Counted from the first letter of the stretch, positions 1 through 10,162 are shown. The stretch is DNA of 64,000 bases from Paulinella micropora (GCA_009731375.1 BJOX01000248.1:661393-725392); one strand, 5' to 3'. The notes: a model not told the origin generated them from the letters alone. Numbers and translations are program-made.

Positions 1-2
1 AT

Positions 3-1208
3 ATGTCTTTGGAGAACCATGGTGGAGGTGTTTCTAGCGGTGCGTTGCTTCAGAAGTGTAATGTGCTTAATGATGCTACTTTGAATATTGCTTCAAGATA
101 TTATCCTGCAGCAAGTGCAGCTGTCGCTGTCGCTCCTGGTGCCGGCACGTTCGGAACTCTACAAATTACTGCAACTAATGCGGGAGATGTAAGTGCTGCT
201 ATAATTAACTCTATCAATGCTGTCGGTAATAGTGTCAAGACATTGGTAAGTCTCCCGTCAATGAGTGCTCGTCGTCATGATGACCTTTTGAATAGTTATA
301 ATGGAGTAGGAGGTTCATTTGTTAATGTCGCTTATGAGGAGGCTAAGTATTTTGAAGTTGGAACAATTCAGGGTGCTGCTACTGCTGTCAATACTGCTGA
401 TGACACTCCAGTTATCAATGTTAAATTACCTTTGGGAATGATTTTTGGAACTATTTTTGAAATTGATAAAACACTAGGCTTCAATGAAATTATGGATATG
501 CGGATTGTATGGGAGGGAACTAGTAGAACTATGTTTACGGGAACCGCTGCCACTAACATTGCTGAAGGTGCCGCAATTGGTGCAACTGGTGCTGTTGTTT
601 CAAATTTGAACTTGTTTCTCGCGGTTGAAACAGACCCAAATGTTATCCTTGGTGTCCAAAGCAAAATCGCTGGTGAAGGGTTTAGATTTACTATTGAATA
701 TCCTATCTCATGGAAGCACAACCTTGGAAGTACAAGTCAGAACTTTGTGGTAAAAATGAATAGGTCGCAGGGTGAAAGAATTCGTCGTATCTATACATCC
801 GCTTTTCATAATTCAGAAAGTTCTTATACTTCTTTTGATAATGACCACAGAAACGACACTAAAATTAGAAGTTATTATACTACTATTGATGGTAGCAGAA
901 TGCAACAATTTGACATTGATACTTCTGATAATGAAGACTATATGATTTTGAAGGATAAGTTGAAGGGAAGTGCTATCCTAAACACCGATATCTATAAATA
1001 CAACTGGTTTCATGTTGATTACTGGGATAACAACCGCCCACTTCACGAGAAGAATGTTGAAGGTTATGAAAAGTCTGGTCTGAGCCTTGACACCGAGCGA
1101 CGATATGAGTTCGTTTCTACTACTGCGGGAAACAACCTCAATCACTACACTTTTGCCATTCTTCAGCAAGATGTAATTATAAGAGGTATTGAAATTATTA
1201 AGACGTAG
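3..1208 (+). CDS. Probable major capsid protein of a polinton-like virus or virophage
   Basis: The 401-residue reading frame is rich in beta-strand-like segments and ends with TAG. Its C-terminal third has the look of the double-jelly-roll capsid proteins of polinton-like viruses and virophages: an R-I-R-R-I stretch, a YYTTIDGSRMQQFD segment, then NTDIYKYNWFHVDYWDNN near residue 340. That family builds the trimeric capsomers of small icosahedral dsDNA viruses. The reading frame starts three bases into the window, so the true start could lie further left; 401 residues is at the short end for the family. Two perfect hairpins follow the stop codon. The neighbours (polymerase of the protein-primed B type, GIY-YIG nuclease) agree with an integrated polinton-like virus. 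The call rests on remembered family patterns, with no alignment run. Confidence 0.72.
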   Translation: MSLENHGGGVSSGALLQKCNVLNDATLNIASRYYPAASAAVAVAPGAGTFGTLQITATNAGDVSAAIINSINAVGNSVKTLVSLPSMSARRHDDLLNSYNGVGGSFVNVAYEEAKYFEVGTIQGAATAVNTADDTPVINVKLPLGMIFGTIFEIDKTLGFNEIMDMRIVWEGTSRTMFTGTAATNIAEGAAIGATGAVVSNLNLFLAVETDPNVILGVQSKIAGEGFRFTIEYPISWKHNLGSTSQNFVVKMNRSQGERIRRIYTSAFHNSESSYTSFDNDHRNDTKIRSYYTTIDGSRMQQFDIDTSDNEDYMILKDKLKGSAILNTDIYKYNWFHVDYWDNNRPLHEKNVEGYEKSGLSLDTERRYEFVSTTAGNNLNHYTFAILQQDVIIRGIEIIKT

Positions 1209-1264
1209 AAAGATTTAGAAAATCTTTCAGCAAAAAGGTTTTGTGAAACTTTTACAAAAGTTTC
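1208..1264. terminator. Two tandem hairpins after the capsid gene
   Basis: GAAAGATTT at 1208-1216 pairs with AAATCTTTC at 1220-1228. GAAACTTTT at 1245-1253 pairs with AAAAGTTTC at 1256-1264 around a two-base loop. Both stems are nine perfect base pairs and the first begins directly at the TAG stop. Palindromes just past the stop codon are the mRNA 3'-end signals of mimivirus-type viruses and their virophages, so a 3'-end role is inferred here. Confidence 0.55.
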
Positions 1265-1316
1265 AAAAGAATAAAGAAAAAATAAAAAAGAAAATTATTT
1301 TTTTGTTTTATATAAT

Positions 1317-2558
1317 ATGTCTCACCAGAGAAACTTGATCGCACAAAATCCAGACGGAGATTTTATAAATGTCAAAGTTGGATATGATGGTAATATTGAA
1401 ACCAACAATATGAAAACCGCTTTCGGTGAAGCACTAACAAGCCAACTTACGCCAGTTGTTCAGGAAATTTTTCCATACACCATTAATACACGAATATGGT
1501 CATTAACTCAGACAAATGCTAGTGTTTCTTTTAATAGTAATATGGCGGAATTAAAAACTCAAGCAAACAATACTTCAACTGCTATCCTAACAAGTAAAAG
1601 AAGAATAAAATATCGGACTGGTATGGGAGTTGTTGGACGCTTTACTGCTATATGGACGACTGATGACACAAAAGACTATTATTCTTGTGTAGGAATTGGT
1701 GAAAGTGATTTTTCAAATGGTTTCTATTTTTATAAAACTAATGTCGGGATGCGAATTCTACATGCCAAAGGAGGGGCAGCAACTTATATTCAACAAGCAA
1801 ACTGGGATGACCCGTGCAATGGAACAAAAGATATGCCTGTTATTGATTGGAGTAAAGGAAATGTATTCCAAATTCAATTTCAATATTTAGGCTTTGGTGC
1901 TATAAGGTTTTCTATTGAAAATCCTACAACGGGAGAATTTCAATTAGTCCATACTATTAAGTATGCGAATGCCAACACAGGTGTAAGTCTAAGAAACACT
2001 ACTTTACCATTTACCGCACTAATGAGGAATGATGCTTCTACCGGAATTCAAACTCTTAAAACAGCAAGTGTTGGATTATTTATTGAAGGAAGTAATACAA
2101 TAAACACAAGTATAACAAACGAAGTGGAAGGAAGTAAAGCAGCAAACACAACTGAAAGCCCTATTATTAGTATCAGGAATAAAGCAACATTTGATGCGGG
2201 CGGTGCTAATTTAACAAATTATTCAAATGTTTATCCCACTTTGATAAGTATTACAAATGAAGATACTAAGTCAAATGTTGTCAGAATGGTATTAAATGGA
2301 ACACTAACTGGAGCAGGTTTTGCTGATGTTGATTCTAAGTATTCAATTGTAGATACTGACACAAAGGCGAGTGCTATCGCAAACGGAACAACAATTTTTA
2401 AACTATATGTAAATAGTGCTTCAACTCAACAAATCAATCTTAGAAGTTATGATATATACCTATCACCGAGTGATGTATTGACTTTTACACAGAAGTCTGT
2501 TTCTGCTGGTGGAGGAGGAAATGTCAATATTATTGCTAACTTCATAGAAAACCAATAA
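1317..2558 (+). CDS. Structural or receptor-binding-like protein of the virus segment
   Basis: The 413-residue frame begins at an ATG directly preceded by TTTTATATAAT and ends with TAA. It has no obvious signal peptide or membrane segment and is rich in Thr, Asn, Ile and Val, as expected of a beta-sandwich protein. The middle part (about residues 100-240) reads VGRFTAIWTTDD..., GIGESDFSNGFYF..., FQIQFQYLGFGAIRFSIENP and ends in TTLPFTALMRN. I associate this pattern with spike or fibre-like proteins of giant and polinton-like viruses, but I cannot name the family. It lies 108 bases after the capsid gene on the same strand, which fits a late structural pair. The gene call is firm; the function is an inference from position and composition. 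Confidence 0.5.
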   Translation: MSHQRNLIAQNPDGDFINVKVGYDGNIETNNMKTAFGEALTSQLTPVVQEIFPYTINTRIWSLTQTNASVSFNSNMAELKTQANNTSTAILTSKRRIKYRTGMGVVGRFTAIWTTDDTKDYYSCVGIGESDFSNGFYFYKTNVGMRILHAKGGAATYIQQANWDDPCNGTKDMPVIDWSKGNVFQIQFQYLGFGAIRFSIENPTTGEFQLVHTIKYANANTGVSLRNTTLPFTALMRNDASTGIQTLKTASVGLFIEGSNTINTSITNEVEGSKAANTTESPIISIRNKATFDAGGANLTNYSNVYPTLISITNEDTKSNVVRMVLNGTLTGAGFADVDSKYSIVDTDTKASAIANGTTIFKLYVNSASTQQINLRSYDIYLSPSDVLTFTQKSVSAGGGGNVNIIANFIENQ

Positions 2559-2593
2559 AGCAAAAAAAATTAATTGAATAAAATATCAATGAT

Positions 2594-3127
2594 TTAAATA
2601 ATTTTTTTTATGGCATCCACATTTTGGCACCACTGCTGTTGAACTAACCATTCAAGGTATGGTTTATCAATTTTGGCTACATCTTCAATTTTTTTGTGTG
2701 CATATTTTCCATATTGAAGAACAACATCTTTCTTTAATATACATCCTTCTTCCGTACATGTAGCAGTCGCTATCTCTTCGCCTACATTAGCCTTGATTTC
2801 GGTAATTCCAGTCTCTTTCAAGTCAGTCGCCTTAAAAGGAGTGCTCTCTTCTTGCTGACAGACAATATCTTCGATATTGCTTACGCTCTTTCAAGCAGTA
2901 AAGGTCGCATGTTGTACGAAGGACACATCTTCAACTACGTTGGAGTTGTCCGTTACGGTCTCCAATGGAATAACTACTTTCACATTGTCGTCCCTCGGCT
3001 TGTATTGCTCATAGAAAGAAACAATGTCAGGCTTAGTCCATTTAATTGTCGGCTTTTTAATAGAAACATCAAGGTTCCATTTTTCAATTTCATTCAAGTA
3101 GTCTTGTTTGGTGTTGAGGTCTGCCAT
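2594..3127 (-). pseudogene. Small protein with C-terminal GKY...YLEW (ExoX-C/DUF3820-like) domain, interrupted by TGA
   Basis: Reading from the ATG at 3127 (MADLNTKQDYLNEIEKW) the frame stays open to an in-frame TGA at 2891-2893. It then continues in the same frame as KSVSNIEDIVCQQEE and finishes with QYGKYAHKKIEDVAKIDKPY, LEWLVQQQW and a TAA. Without the TGA it would be one protein of about 177 residues. The C-terminal motif, a GKY, a lysine-rich turn and a YLEW, is also found in the neighbouring gene at 3155-3442. It resembles the short domain appended to exonuclease X-like proteins (DUF3820 type). TATAAG lies directly before the ATG. The TGA may come from a CGA codon by C-to-T change. Suppression of the stop is possible but nothing specific supports it. 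Confidence 0.55.
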
Positions 3128-3154
3128 CTTATATTATTATATTATTATTTTTTA

Positions 3155-3442
3155 TTATAAATATTTTTTTACTTCACTTTTAATGTCAGTAAATTTATCA
3201 AACCACGGCTGTTTCATAACCCATTCAAGGTATGGTTTATCAATAGTAGCAACATCTTGAATTTTCTTACCTTTATATTTACCAAATGGAAAAGTATCCT
3301 TTGGCTTGCCTTCTCTACTTTTTTCAATTGCCTTAATTTCTTCATTAATTACCTGTTGCACATCTTTTACTGAAAAGAATTCCTTCTTCTTCTCAATTGA
3401 AAGTTGTTCAAATTTTTCGCATAGTCTGGTGAGGGTGGTCAT
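3155..3442 (-). CDS. Small protein with GKYKGKKI...YLEW (ExoX-C/DUF3820-like) domain
   Basis: This 95-residue protein has a charged, probably helical N-terminal half (MTTLTRLCEKFEQL..., residues 1-50). The C-terminal half carries FPFGKYKGKKIQDVATIDKP followed by YLEWVMKQPWF. The second half matches the end of the interrupted gene at 2594-3127 almost motif for motif, so the two are paralogs. In cellular proteins this short module accompanies exonucleases and other nucleic-acid enzymes; its role alone is not known to me. The ATG is preceded by TCTATATAGA on the coding strand, close to the TATA-type boxes of the other genes of this segment. A strong hairpin (3564-3616) lies upstream, at the 3' end of the polymerase gene. 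Confidence 0.6.
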   Translation of the reverse strand: MTTLTRLCEKFEQLSIEKKKEFFSVKDVQQVINEEIKAIEKSREGKPKDTFPFGKYKGKKIQDVATIDKPYLEWVMKQPWFDKFTDIKSEVKKYL

Positions 3443-3563
3443 TGGTCTATATAGAGTGGTAAAAAAATTTTATGAAAAAAAATTAATTATTTGATATTTG
3501 ATATTTGATATTTTGTTCTGACTTCGTCATCACAAAACATCGTTTTATACTTTAATGGCCGAC

Positions 3564-3616
3564 GATGTTTGAGAATAAGTGAGAGTGCGTAGCACGAAGC
3601 GCAATTCTCAAATATC
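3564..3616. terminator. Hairpin between polymerase gene and its downstream neighbour
   Basis: GATGTTTGAGAAT (3564-3576) pairs with ATTCTCAAATATC (3604-3616), 13 pairs with one G-T, around a loop containing GCGTAGC. It lies immediately past the TAA of the polymerase gene on the minus strand. A related hairpin, also with GCGTAGC in its loop, is at 7811-7853. Confidence 0.5.
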
Positions 3617-3617
3617 A

Positions 3618-6600
3618 TTAATATCCAAAAGGTCTAGTTTCAATCGCATTCTCTACAATTCCGATAACTTGTCTTTTCGTATATGTAAAACTAAATATCT
3701 TTTCTAAGTATTCGCTTGTTATTTTTTTCTTTTGTTTATCTCTTGTAATTTTGTTGTTTTCTATTATAACTACTTTTCCAGACTTCTCAATTCGCTTAGC
3801 AATCCGTAATTCTTCATCAGTCTCCAACAATTCATCCAGTTCATTTTTTCCATTCTCAAATAATTCAGTGTTTGTAATACCTAGCCCGCAACTTATTACA
3901 CTTAACATATTCGGTAAATTCAATGCTTTTTTCGTTTCATAGTTCATACTAAATCCTTTTACTTTCATACTGGCTTTACCATTATCTAATAAGTATCCAT
4001 AACATTTCGGCCCGCCTCCCACAAAGGTTTTTATTTTTGCTCCTTTCAATTCATCTGTCCAATCTCCCAGTAAATCGCCTGTCTCTACATCCACCTCATT
4101 AATTTCTTTGTTAGTCGTATATATTACGCTGTCTGTGTCATGATACAATATCCTATTGCCTAATCTGTCCATCATATTATAAAGTCTCATTCTCGCGTGG
4201 CATGTGGTAAATAAAGCAACCACAATATTTGTTTTAATCGGGTCGCTCACCGCATCCTGTTTTAAGTCATAACTGGCTTCTACAATTTTGTCGTTAATTA
4301 TGTTAATATTTATATTATCCACTGATTTATCGTTCAATAGTTTGTATAATGTATCTTTATCCTTTATCATTTTGTTCTGTGTTTTATTTTGTTTCTGTCC
4401 AAACTTACCCCATAAAGAGTTCAAGCACAACTTAGCCACTGCTCGCCGTCCTTCGTTTTTAAATATTTTGCTTTCATCCATCTTTACACCCATTTTGATT
4501 TCCATGCTGTTTATGTAATTTTGTTTTTCTGCTTCCGTATTACATCCCGCGGGGTATCCGCTGGACTCTTGTTTTACTTTCAAGAATGTCTTTATGTATT
4601 CTTTGAATAGGCTACTGCTTTGTTCTTTCCAGTGCCATACTTCATATACTTTTATCAACTTATACCCTTTCTCTAAGGCCTTGTAAATTTCTGGAGTTGC
4701 CCATGTGCCTGTTATTGCTCGTTCTTTATCTGTGTGCTTACATTCTCCATGTTGCTCAGTCATTCCGCACTTATCGCATAAGTAATACATCATCTTACCT
4801 CTGTCCGCCTTCGGTAAGACTGGGTGTAGTAAGCCTCTAGGTGGTAGCATCTTAACCTTAGCCACTCCGAAATATTCTCTGTTTATAATTTTATTTTTCA
4901 TACTTTTTCTTTCCTCCTCATTGTTTGGTCTAATAATTATATGGTGTCCGCTTGGATAAAGGTCGTAATACATCACGGTCGGATAAAGTGAGCATATGTC
5001 AATATATTTCGCATACTCATTATCATGTCGTGATTTCCAATATAATTTCAAAGCATTCACTCTACCTCCAAACATTGCCTCTCGTGGGTTTAGTCCTTCT
5101 TGTTCAGTAATTCGTTCGTTTGTATCCTCTGCCAGTCTTTCACTGGTTTTCATCAGGCTCCATTCGCACTCCCAGACACTTATTACTTTTGCTTGTTCGT
5201 TAAGTTGTTTTTCTCTTCTCATTGTTTCCTTGTATAGTTCGCCCATTGTCTTATTCTTCTTCACATTCAAAGCATTGCTATTCCAACACTTATCACATCC
5301 GTGCCAATGACACCCGTAAAACTCATAAGCGGTTTTGTTTTTCTCATCCCATCCATCTACATACACACGAGATTGCCCGAGTTGAAACATTTTTTCACCT
5401 CCGTTGAATGCGTGTTTAATATCGGTTTTGTCTAACCTGCTTCTGTATGCTAACCATTCTACACAAGCCCTAGAAGTCATCCTGTTTTGCTTTTCCGCTT
5501 TCAATATCGCAATTGAATTCTCTGGCATAAACTTAGCACGATACAAAGCCATAACACAACTCGCAATAGTTGTATATTGAAAAGGGTCAATACCAAACTC
5601 TAGAAACTGGTTTCTAAAATCTATACAACCCTTTCTCAGTATATCAACATCTGAATGACAATACTCACCGATTTCCTTCGCCATATCAAAGTGGTTATGT
5701 GCTTTCACTTGTTCGTCATACCATTCAAGAAATTCTTTTCGTTTATCTCCTCGCATCGTGTCGTAGCCGTAATGTTTCTTATGTGGCATTACACCGACAT
5801 AGTTTCTATTTTTTGCCGTATTGAAGAAGTGCGGGAAGAAACCTTTCTTAAGTTCCGTAAGTCCGAATGTCTTTGGAAAGTCTGACAATGGCATCGTAAG
5901 AAAACTTAGGCTGTCTATAAACCGATACTTCTTAAGTGTCATCATCATAATCTTACCACCTTCATAGATTACAAATGGAGTTTGTCCATTATCAACCAAC
6001 CACTTAAGAATAAACTGACAATCATAACCGCGGGCATTGTGCGCGATAAATGTAAATCAGCTGTGTTTAGTGTCAAAAGCCCAATTACAGAAATCTTGAA
6101 TGTTCTTGTGAATTACTGGCGGTTCCTTCGCATCGTAATACTGGCTTTTCGCATGATTAACAATGTGCTCGCCTGTGTCCTGTGTCGCTTCAAAGTCAAA
6201 GAATATGTATTGCTCTGACGGCGGTAAGATTTCTTTTTGGACTATTTCACATTGGTGTTCAAGCGGTTTCACTAGTTTGCAATTTCGGCATTTCGCATAT
6301 CCGCATTTGTGCTCATCCTTCTTTCTGTAATTAAGACCGCACGATTTACATTTCGCTTTAACATCGCAGTTTGTCGTCATGTGATTATTAAAGCATTCAG
6401 TGTTTGGAAACTTTCTATTACACTTCTCACATTCTTTCCACTGGCTCTTGTCATTTATTCCCTTACATCCGTTGGTTTCACAGATACTACATTTGGCTTC
6501 ACAGGCATGTCTTTCCATATACCCTCTTAGACATAACTCACAGAAATTCTTTTTTCCTATCATAGACTTCATATTAGTTATGGCATCGTAATGTCCTTCA

Positions 6601-7175
6601 GTCTTTAGAATGTAAAGGTTAGTCAGCCGTTCTCCGTTCGCATCAAGTAGTTCTGTTTTATAAATGATTTTGTCAGGAAATTCAACAATAACCAGATTGT
6701 ATTTAATGTGATTAGCAAATGTATTAATTTCTGGTATTCCACACACATCCTTAATGACTTTCGCTTCATCGTGTAAAGTCTCTGCCATTTCCTGCTGTAT
6801 CTTTCTTTTTCCCATTAGTATTGTCTTGAATTTTGGATGTTTTTCAATTTTTGCTTTGACAACAACGATTGCTCGTGCTAAGCATAAGTTATCGCTGTTT
6901 GTAATACAGATTACTCCTTTCTTTCTGTATATATCCAATTTGTTCAAAACCTGTAGCCTTGTNNNNNNNNNNTTATGTATTATATTTTCCTCGTGATATT
7001 TCTTTGCTTCTTCCAATTCTTGCTCTTTTGATTTTTTCTTTCCGATACAGAAACTCTTACACATAACCTTTCCTCCTTCTCTCCATTGAACTTTTACCAT
7101 TGGCCTCTTTTCGTTATTCTTCACCATAACACAACCTCTAGACATTCTAAATCTCTGAGTGTCTTCGTTTGTCAT
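3618..7175 (-). CDS. polB: Protein-primed-type family B DNA polymerase (polinton/PLV type), interrupted by one in-frame TGA
   Basis: Two open stretches in the same frame (7175-6060 and 6056-3618) are separated only by TGA at 6057-6059. The first part has an OTU-like stretch (ITNSDNLCLARAIVV), several Cys/His zinc-knuckle-like motifs and exonuclease motif I (FFDFEATQDTGEHIVN). Directly after the TGA comes exonuclease motif II (FIAHNARGYDCQFIL), so the stop cuts the proofreading domain. The second part has polymerase motif A (DICSLYPT, near residue 335 of that part), motif B (KLCLNSLWGKFG, near 520) and motif C (YHDTDSVIY, near 620). About 1,185 residues in total suit polinton, adintovirus and polinton-like virus polymerases, which replicate linear genomes from a terminal protein. 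A ten-base assembly gap lies at 6963-6972, so frame continuity there is nominal. The gene is probably inactive unless the stop is suppressed. Confidence 0.9.
6963..6972. other. Assembly gap (10 N)
   Basis: Ten undetermined bases within the N-terminal part of the polymerase gene. The true length is unknown, so the reading frame across it is not guaranteed. Confidence 0.95.
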
Positions 7176-7193
7176 CCTATATGTGTCTTTATT

Positions 7194-7751
7194 TTATTTC
7201 TTTAAATAATAATTATTTAAAGGTAGCAGTTTTTCTTTCTTTTGTCTTTCTGTATTTGTTACAAATAGATAGACGAAATAATGAATAACTGCTCTTAGTG
7301 TGGTTTCTGTGATGAAACTGCACTGAAACCCTGTGCAGAAGTGCGACCCTATACTACTACGATAGCTCGTAAAAAGTCTTTCGTTCTCATCTTTAAATTC
7401 TCGTTCATCAAATTTATGCTGTTCTCTTGTTCCATCAGTAATATTAGGGCCAATAACATTATTTAAATTTAATGTATGTTTCAATTCATCTATATATTTC
7501 TGTTCAACCGCCCTTTGTTTATCAATGTTGTAATTTTCAATTACTTCCTCGTGAATTAAAACACACTTAAAATTTTGAAGTCCTTTATTCTTCATATGAT
7601 TATATAACTTTCTATTAATTCCTTTCTTGCAGAGTAATTTATGATGACTGAACCTGCTTGATAATCTTTTTTGAATTGTGCTTCCAATGTAATATTCCTT
7701 GTCTGTTTGGTCTTCAGCATTAAAGATTTTGTAAATTTTCAAGGTTGTCAT
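7194..7751 (-). CDS. GIY-YIG endonuclease, C-terminus replaced by repeat sequence
   Basis: The N-terminal ~115 of 185 residues carry the GIY-YIG nuclease signature: KIYKIFN..., EYYIGSTIQKRL, the conserved Arg in SSRFSHHK, and a downstream EQKYIDEL with the metal-binding Glu. Such single-domain nucleases occur in virophages, polinton-like viruses and mobile introns, and cut DNA for homing or repair-like roles. The ATG lies 5-10 bases after a TATATATA-rich box. The last ~50 codons overlap a repeat (7218-7363) that recurs at 7857-8232, so this tail is probably not original protein. The true C-terminus was likely lost or swapped during a rearrangement. The gene starts 18 bases upstream-wise from the polymerase start and is co-oriented with it. 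Confidence 0.8.
   Translation of the reverse strand: MTTLKIYKIFNAEDQTDKEYYIGSTIQKRLSSRFSHHKLLCKKGINRKLYNHMKNKGLQNFKCVLIHEEVIENYNIDKQRAVEQKYIDELKHTLNLNNVIGPNITDGTREQHKFDEREFKDENERLFTSYRSSIGSHFCTGFQCSFITETTLRAVIHYFVYLFVTNTERQKKEKLLPLNNYYLKK
7218..7363. repeat. Direct repeat, left copy (flanks GIY-YIG)
   Basis: Starts with AGGTAGCAGTTTTTCTTTC and ends with CGACCCTATACTACT. It matches 7857-7912 plus 8158-8232; the right copy has ~245 extra bases inside. The left copy overlaps the 3' end of the nuclease reading frame. Confidence 0.8.
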
Positions 7752-7810
7752 TTCTCTCTATATATAATATAAATATTTTATTTCTTTAAAATAATTTAAA
7801 AAATTTTAAC

Positions 7811-7853
7811 GATGTTTGAAAACGACAAGCGTAGCGGTCTGCTTTCAAATATC
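7811..7853. terminator. Hairpin upstream of GIY-YIG gene
   Basis: GATGTTTGAAA (7811-7821) pairs with TTTCAAATATC (7843-7853) and its loop contains GCGTAGC. It resembles the hairpin at 3564-3616, so this may be the 3'-end signal of a gene now lost, or a repeated viral element. Confidence 0.4.
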
Positions 7854-7856
7854 AAT

Positions 7857-8232
7857 AGGTAGCAGTTTTTCTTTCTTTTGTCTGCTTATAAATAGATAGA
7901 GGAAATAATGAATGTCCAGATCAGGAAAAATGGAAAAACTTAAAACCACACACTGCAAAACAGAAAAGGAAATAGAAACAGAAAACCACCTAAACCTTAG
8001 AGTGCGCGGTACCGCGGTACCGCATTACCTCATTACCGCATAATTCAATCATGAATGAAAGTCTGATCATGTCGGAAAATAGAACGAAATTCATAGTAAG
8101 AGAGATTTGAATAAAATTGTTGTTTTGAACTTAGAGAGAATATGTAGCCTCAAAACTAAATAACTGCTCCTTGTGTGGTTTGTGTGCTTCAAATGCATCG
8201 AAAAAGTGTGCACAAGTGGCACCCTATACTAC
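7857..8232. repeat. Direct repeat, right copy with 245-base insertion
   Basis: The outer parts (7857-7912 and 8158-8232) match 7218-7363. The central 7913-8157 is absent from the left copy and contains a perfect 16-base palindrome, CGGTACCGCGGTACCG, at 8007-8022. The end of the repeat runs into the ACAT microsatellite. No gene is visible between 7752 and 8970. Confidence 0.7.
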
Positions 8233-8455
8233 TCATACATACATACATACATACATACATACATACATACATACATAAGCACACATACACAGATAGACAG
8301 ACAGGCAGACAGAGAGACAGACAGACAGACACACACACACAGACAAACACACACAAACACACACACACACATAGACAGACAGGCAGACAGACAGGCAGGC
8401 AGACAGACAGACAGACAGCACAGACAGACAGACAGACAGACAGACGGACTGTCTG

Positions 8456-8501
<46 letters not shown>

Positions 8502-8622
8502 TACTAGCTATAGTCTGAGACAGAGACAGAGTGACAGAAAGACGACAGACAGAGAGACAGACAGACAGGCAGACACACACAGTGAAAGACGACAGACAGA
8601 GAGACAGACAGACAGGCAGACA

Positions 8623-8653
<31 letters not shown>

Positions 8654-8665
8654 ACTCTCACACAC
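8233..8665. repeat. ACAT, AGAC and AC microsatellites
   Basis: A run of ACAT units is followed by a long imperfect array of AGAC/GACA units and then AC repeats. Reading frames on both strands here are only translations of the repeats. Confidence 0.95.
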
Positions 8666-8971
8666 ATTTTGTAGGCAAAAAATAAAAGAAATAAAAAGTT
8701 CCCGCAGTAATTTTTTTTTCAAGTCCAAATCCACCTGTTTGACGGTGGCTTTTCAAACGGGCTATGGCTAGATGTTTTTTTTTTTGTTATAATCCGTCCG
8801 GACCCTATTGACGAAAACACCCAGAGCCACCTGAGCCAGGTACAGAGATCTGTGTTGTGAACCGATATTACGTGGATTTTGGCTGCTGCTTGTTGTCAAC
8901 AAACAAATGCCGCTTATTGAAATGGGGTGTCCCGGCCGAATAATGAGGTTTGTCTGCTTCAGCTTTGTGAC

Positions 8972-9586
8972 ATGCAAGCACCTCCGAATTTATTATATGC
9001 TCCTTCCCAAGATCCATATGTCTTTTCGGTAAACGATGTCGGAGATAATATGGAAGATTACAGTGGAATGATCGCAGCCCTACCCAAGAAGCTACCAGGT
9101 CACACGCGCGAAATTCCATCCTCAATCCACAAATATTTTCTTAGGAGGTGGTGTGGAGATGCAGTACTTCACATTGGCTCCTATCCAAGCACCGCAGATC
9201 CCCATAAGCGCTCCTCAACAACCTCCACCTAATTCCATGATCTGCAACACCTGTCATCAAAGGATTGGCCTTCCCCCTGGTGTTCCTGTGGTATGTATAA
9301 TAATAGAAAGCGAGATGCAGCATCATCCATAGATCACTACATTTCATCCAAACCATTTGATCACAATCTTTCGAAAAACGCAACGGAAGAGGAGAATGCT
9401 CAAGACAGGGTGTCACAGGCACTGAACAATATACTGAAAATGAACACAAGAAAAACGACAAAGCTGCTCAGAAAGAAGTCTGAAAGACTGTCACGCGATT
9501 TGTGAATAAGACCACTGCAGCAGCAGAGAGAGAGAGAGAGGAAGAGAAAGAAAGAGAGAGATAGAGAGAGAGTGAGAGAGAGAGAT

Positions 9587-9629
<43 letters not shown>

Positions 9630-10126
9630 CTTCCTCTTTCTCTCTCACTCTCTTTCTTTCTTTCTTCCTCTTTCTCTTCCTCTCTCTCTCTATCTTTTTT
9701 TTTCTCTTCCTCTTTCTCTCTCTCTCCCTCTTTCTCTTCCTCTCTCTCTCTCTTCCTCTTTCTCTCTTTCTCCCTCTCTCTCTGTCTCTCTCTCTCTCTC
9801 TCTCTGAGATATATATATATATGTATATATTTCTATATATGTACATATATATATGTATATATAAACATATATATATATAGAGAGAGAGAGCGAGGGAGAG
9901 AGAGAGAGATCGAAAGAGGAAGAGAGAGAGAGATCGAAAGAGGAAGAGAGAGAGAAAGNNNNNNNNNNGGGGGGGGGGGGGGGGGGGAGTGTGGATGTGT
10001 GTGTTTTAGTTGTTTTTGTTTGTTTGTTTGTTTGTATGCGTGCGTGTGTGTGCGTGTGTGTGTGTGAGAGAGAGAGAGAGGAAGAGGAAGAGAACGAGGA
10101 AGAGAAAGAGCAAGAAAACGAGAGAT

Positions 10127-10162
<36 letters not shown>

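Noticed and set aside
1-7751. Genetic code with UGA as an amino acid in the virus segment
   Set aside because: Only two in-frame TGAs were found, each easily explained by CGA to TGA change, and host-type and island genes here use TGA as a normal stop.
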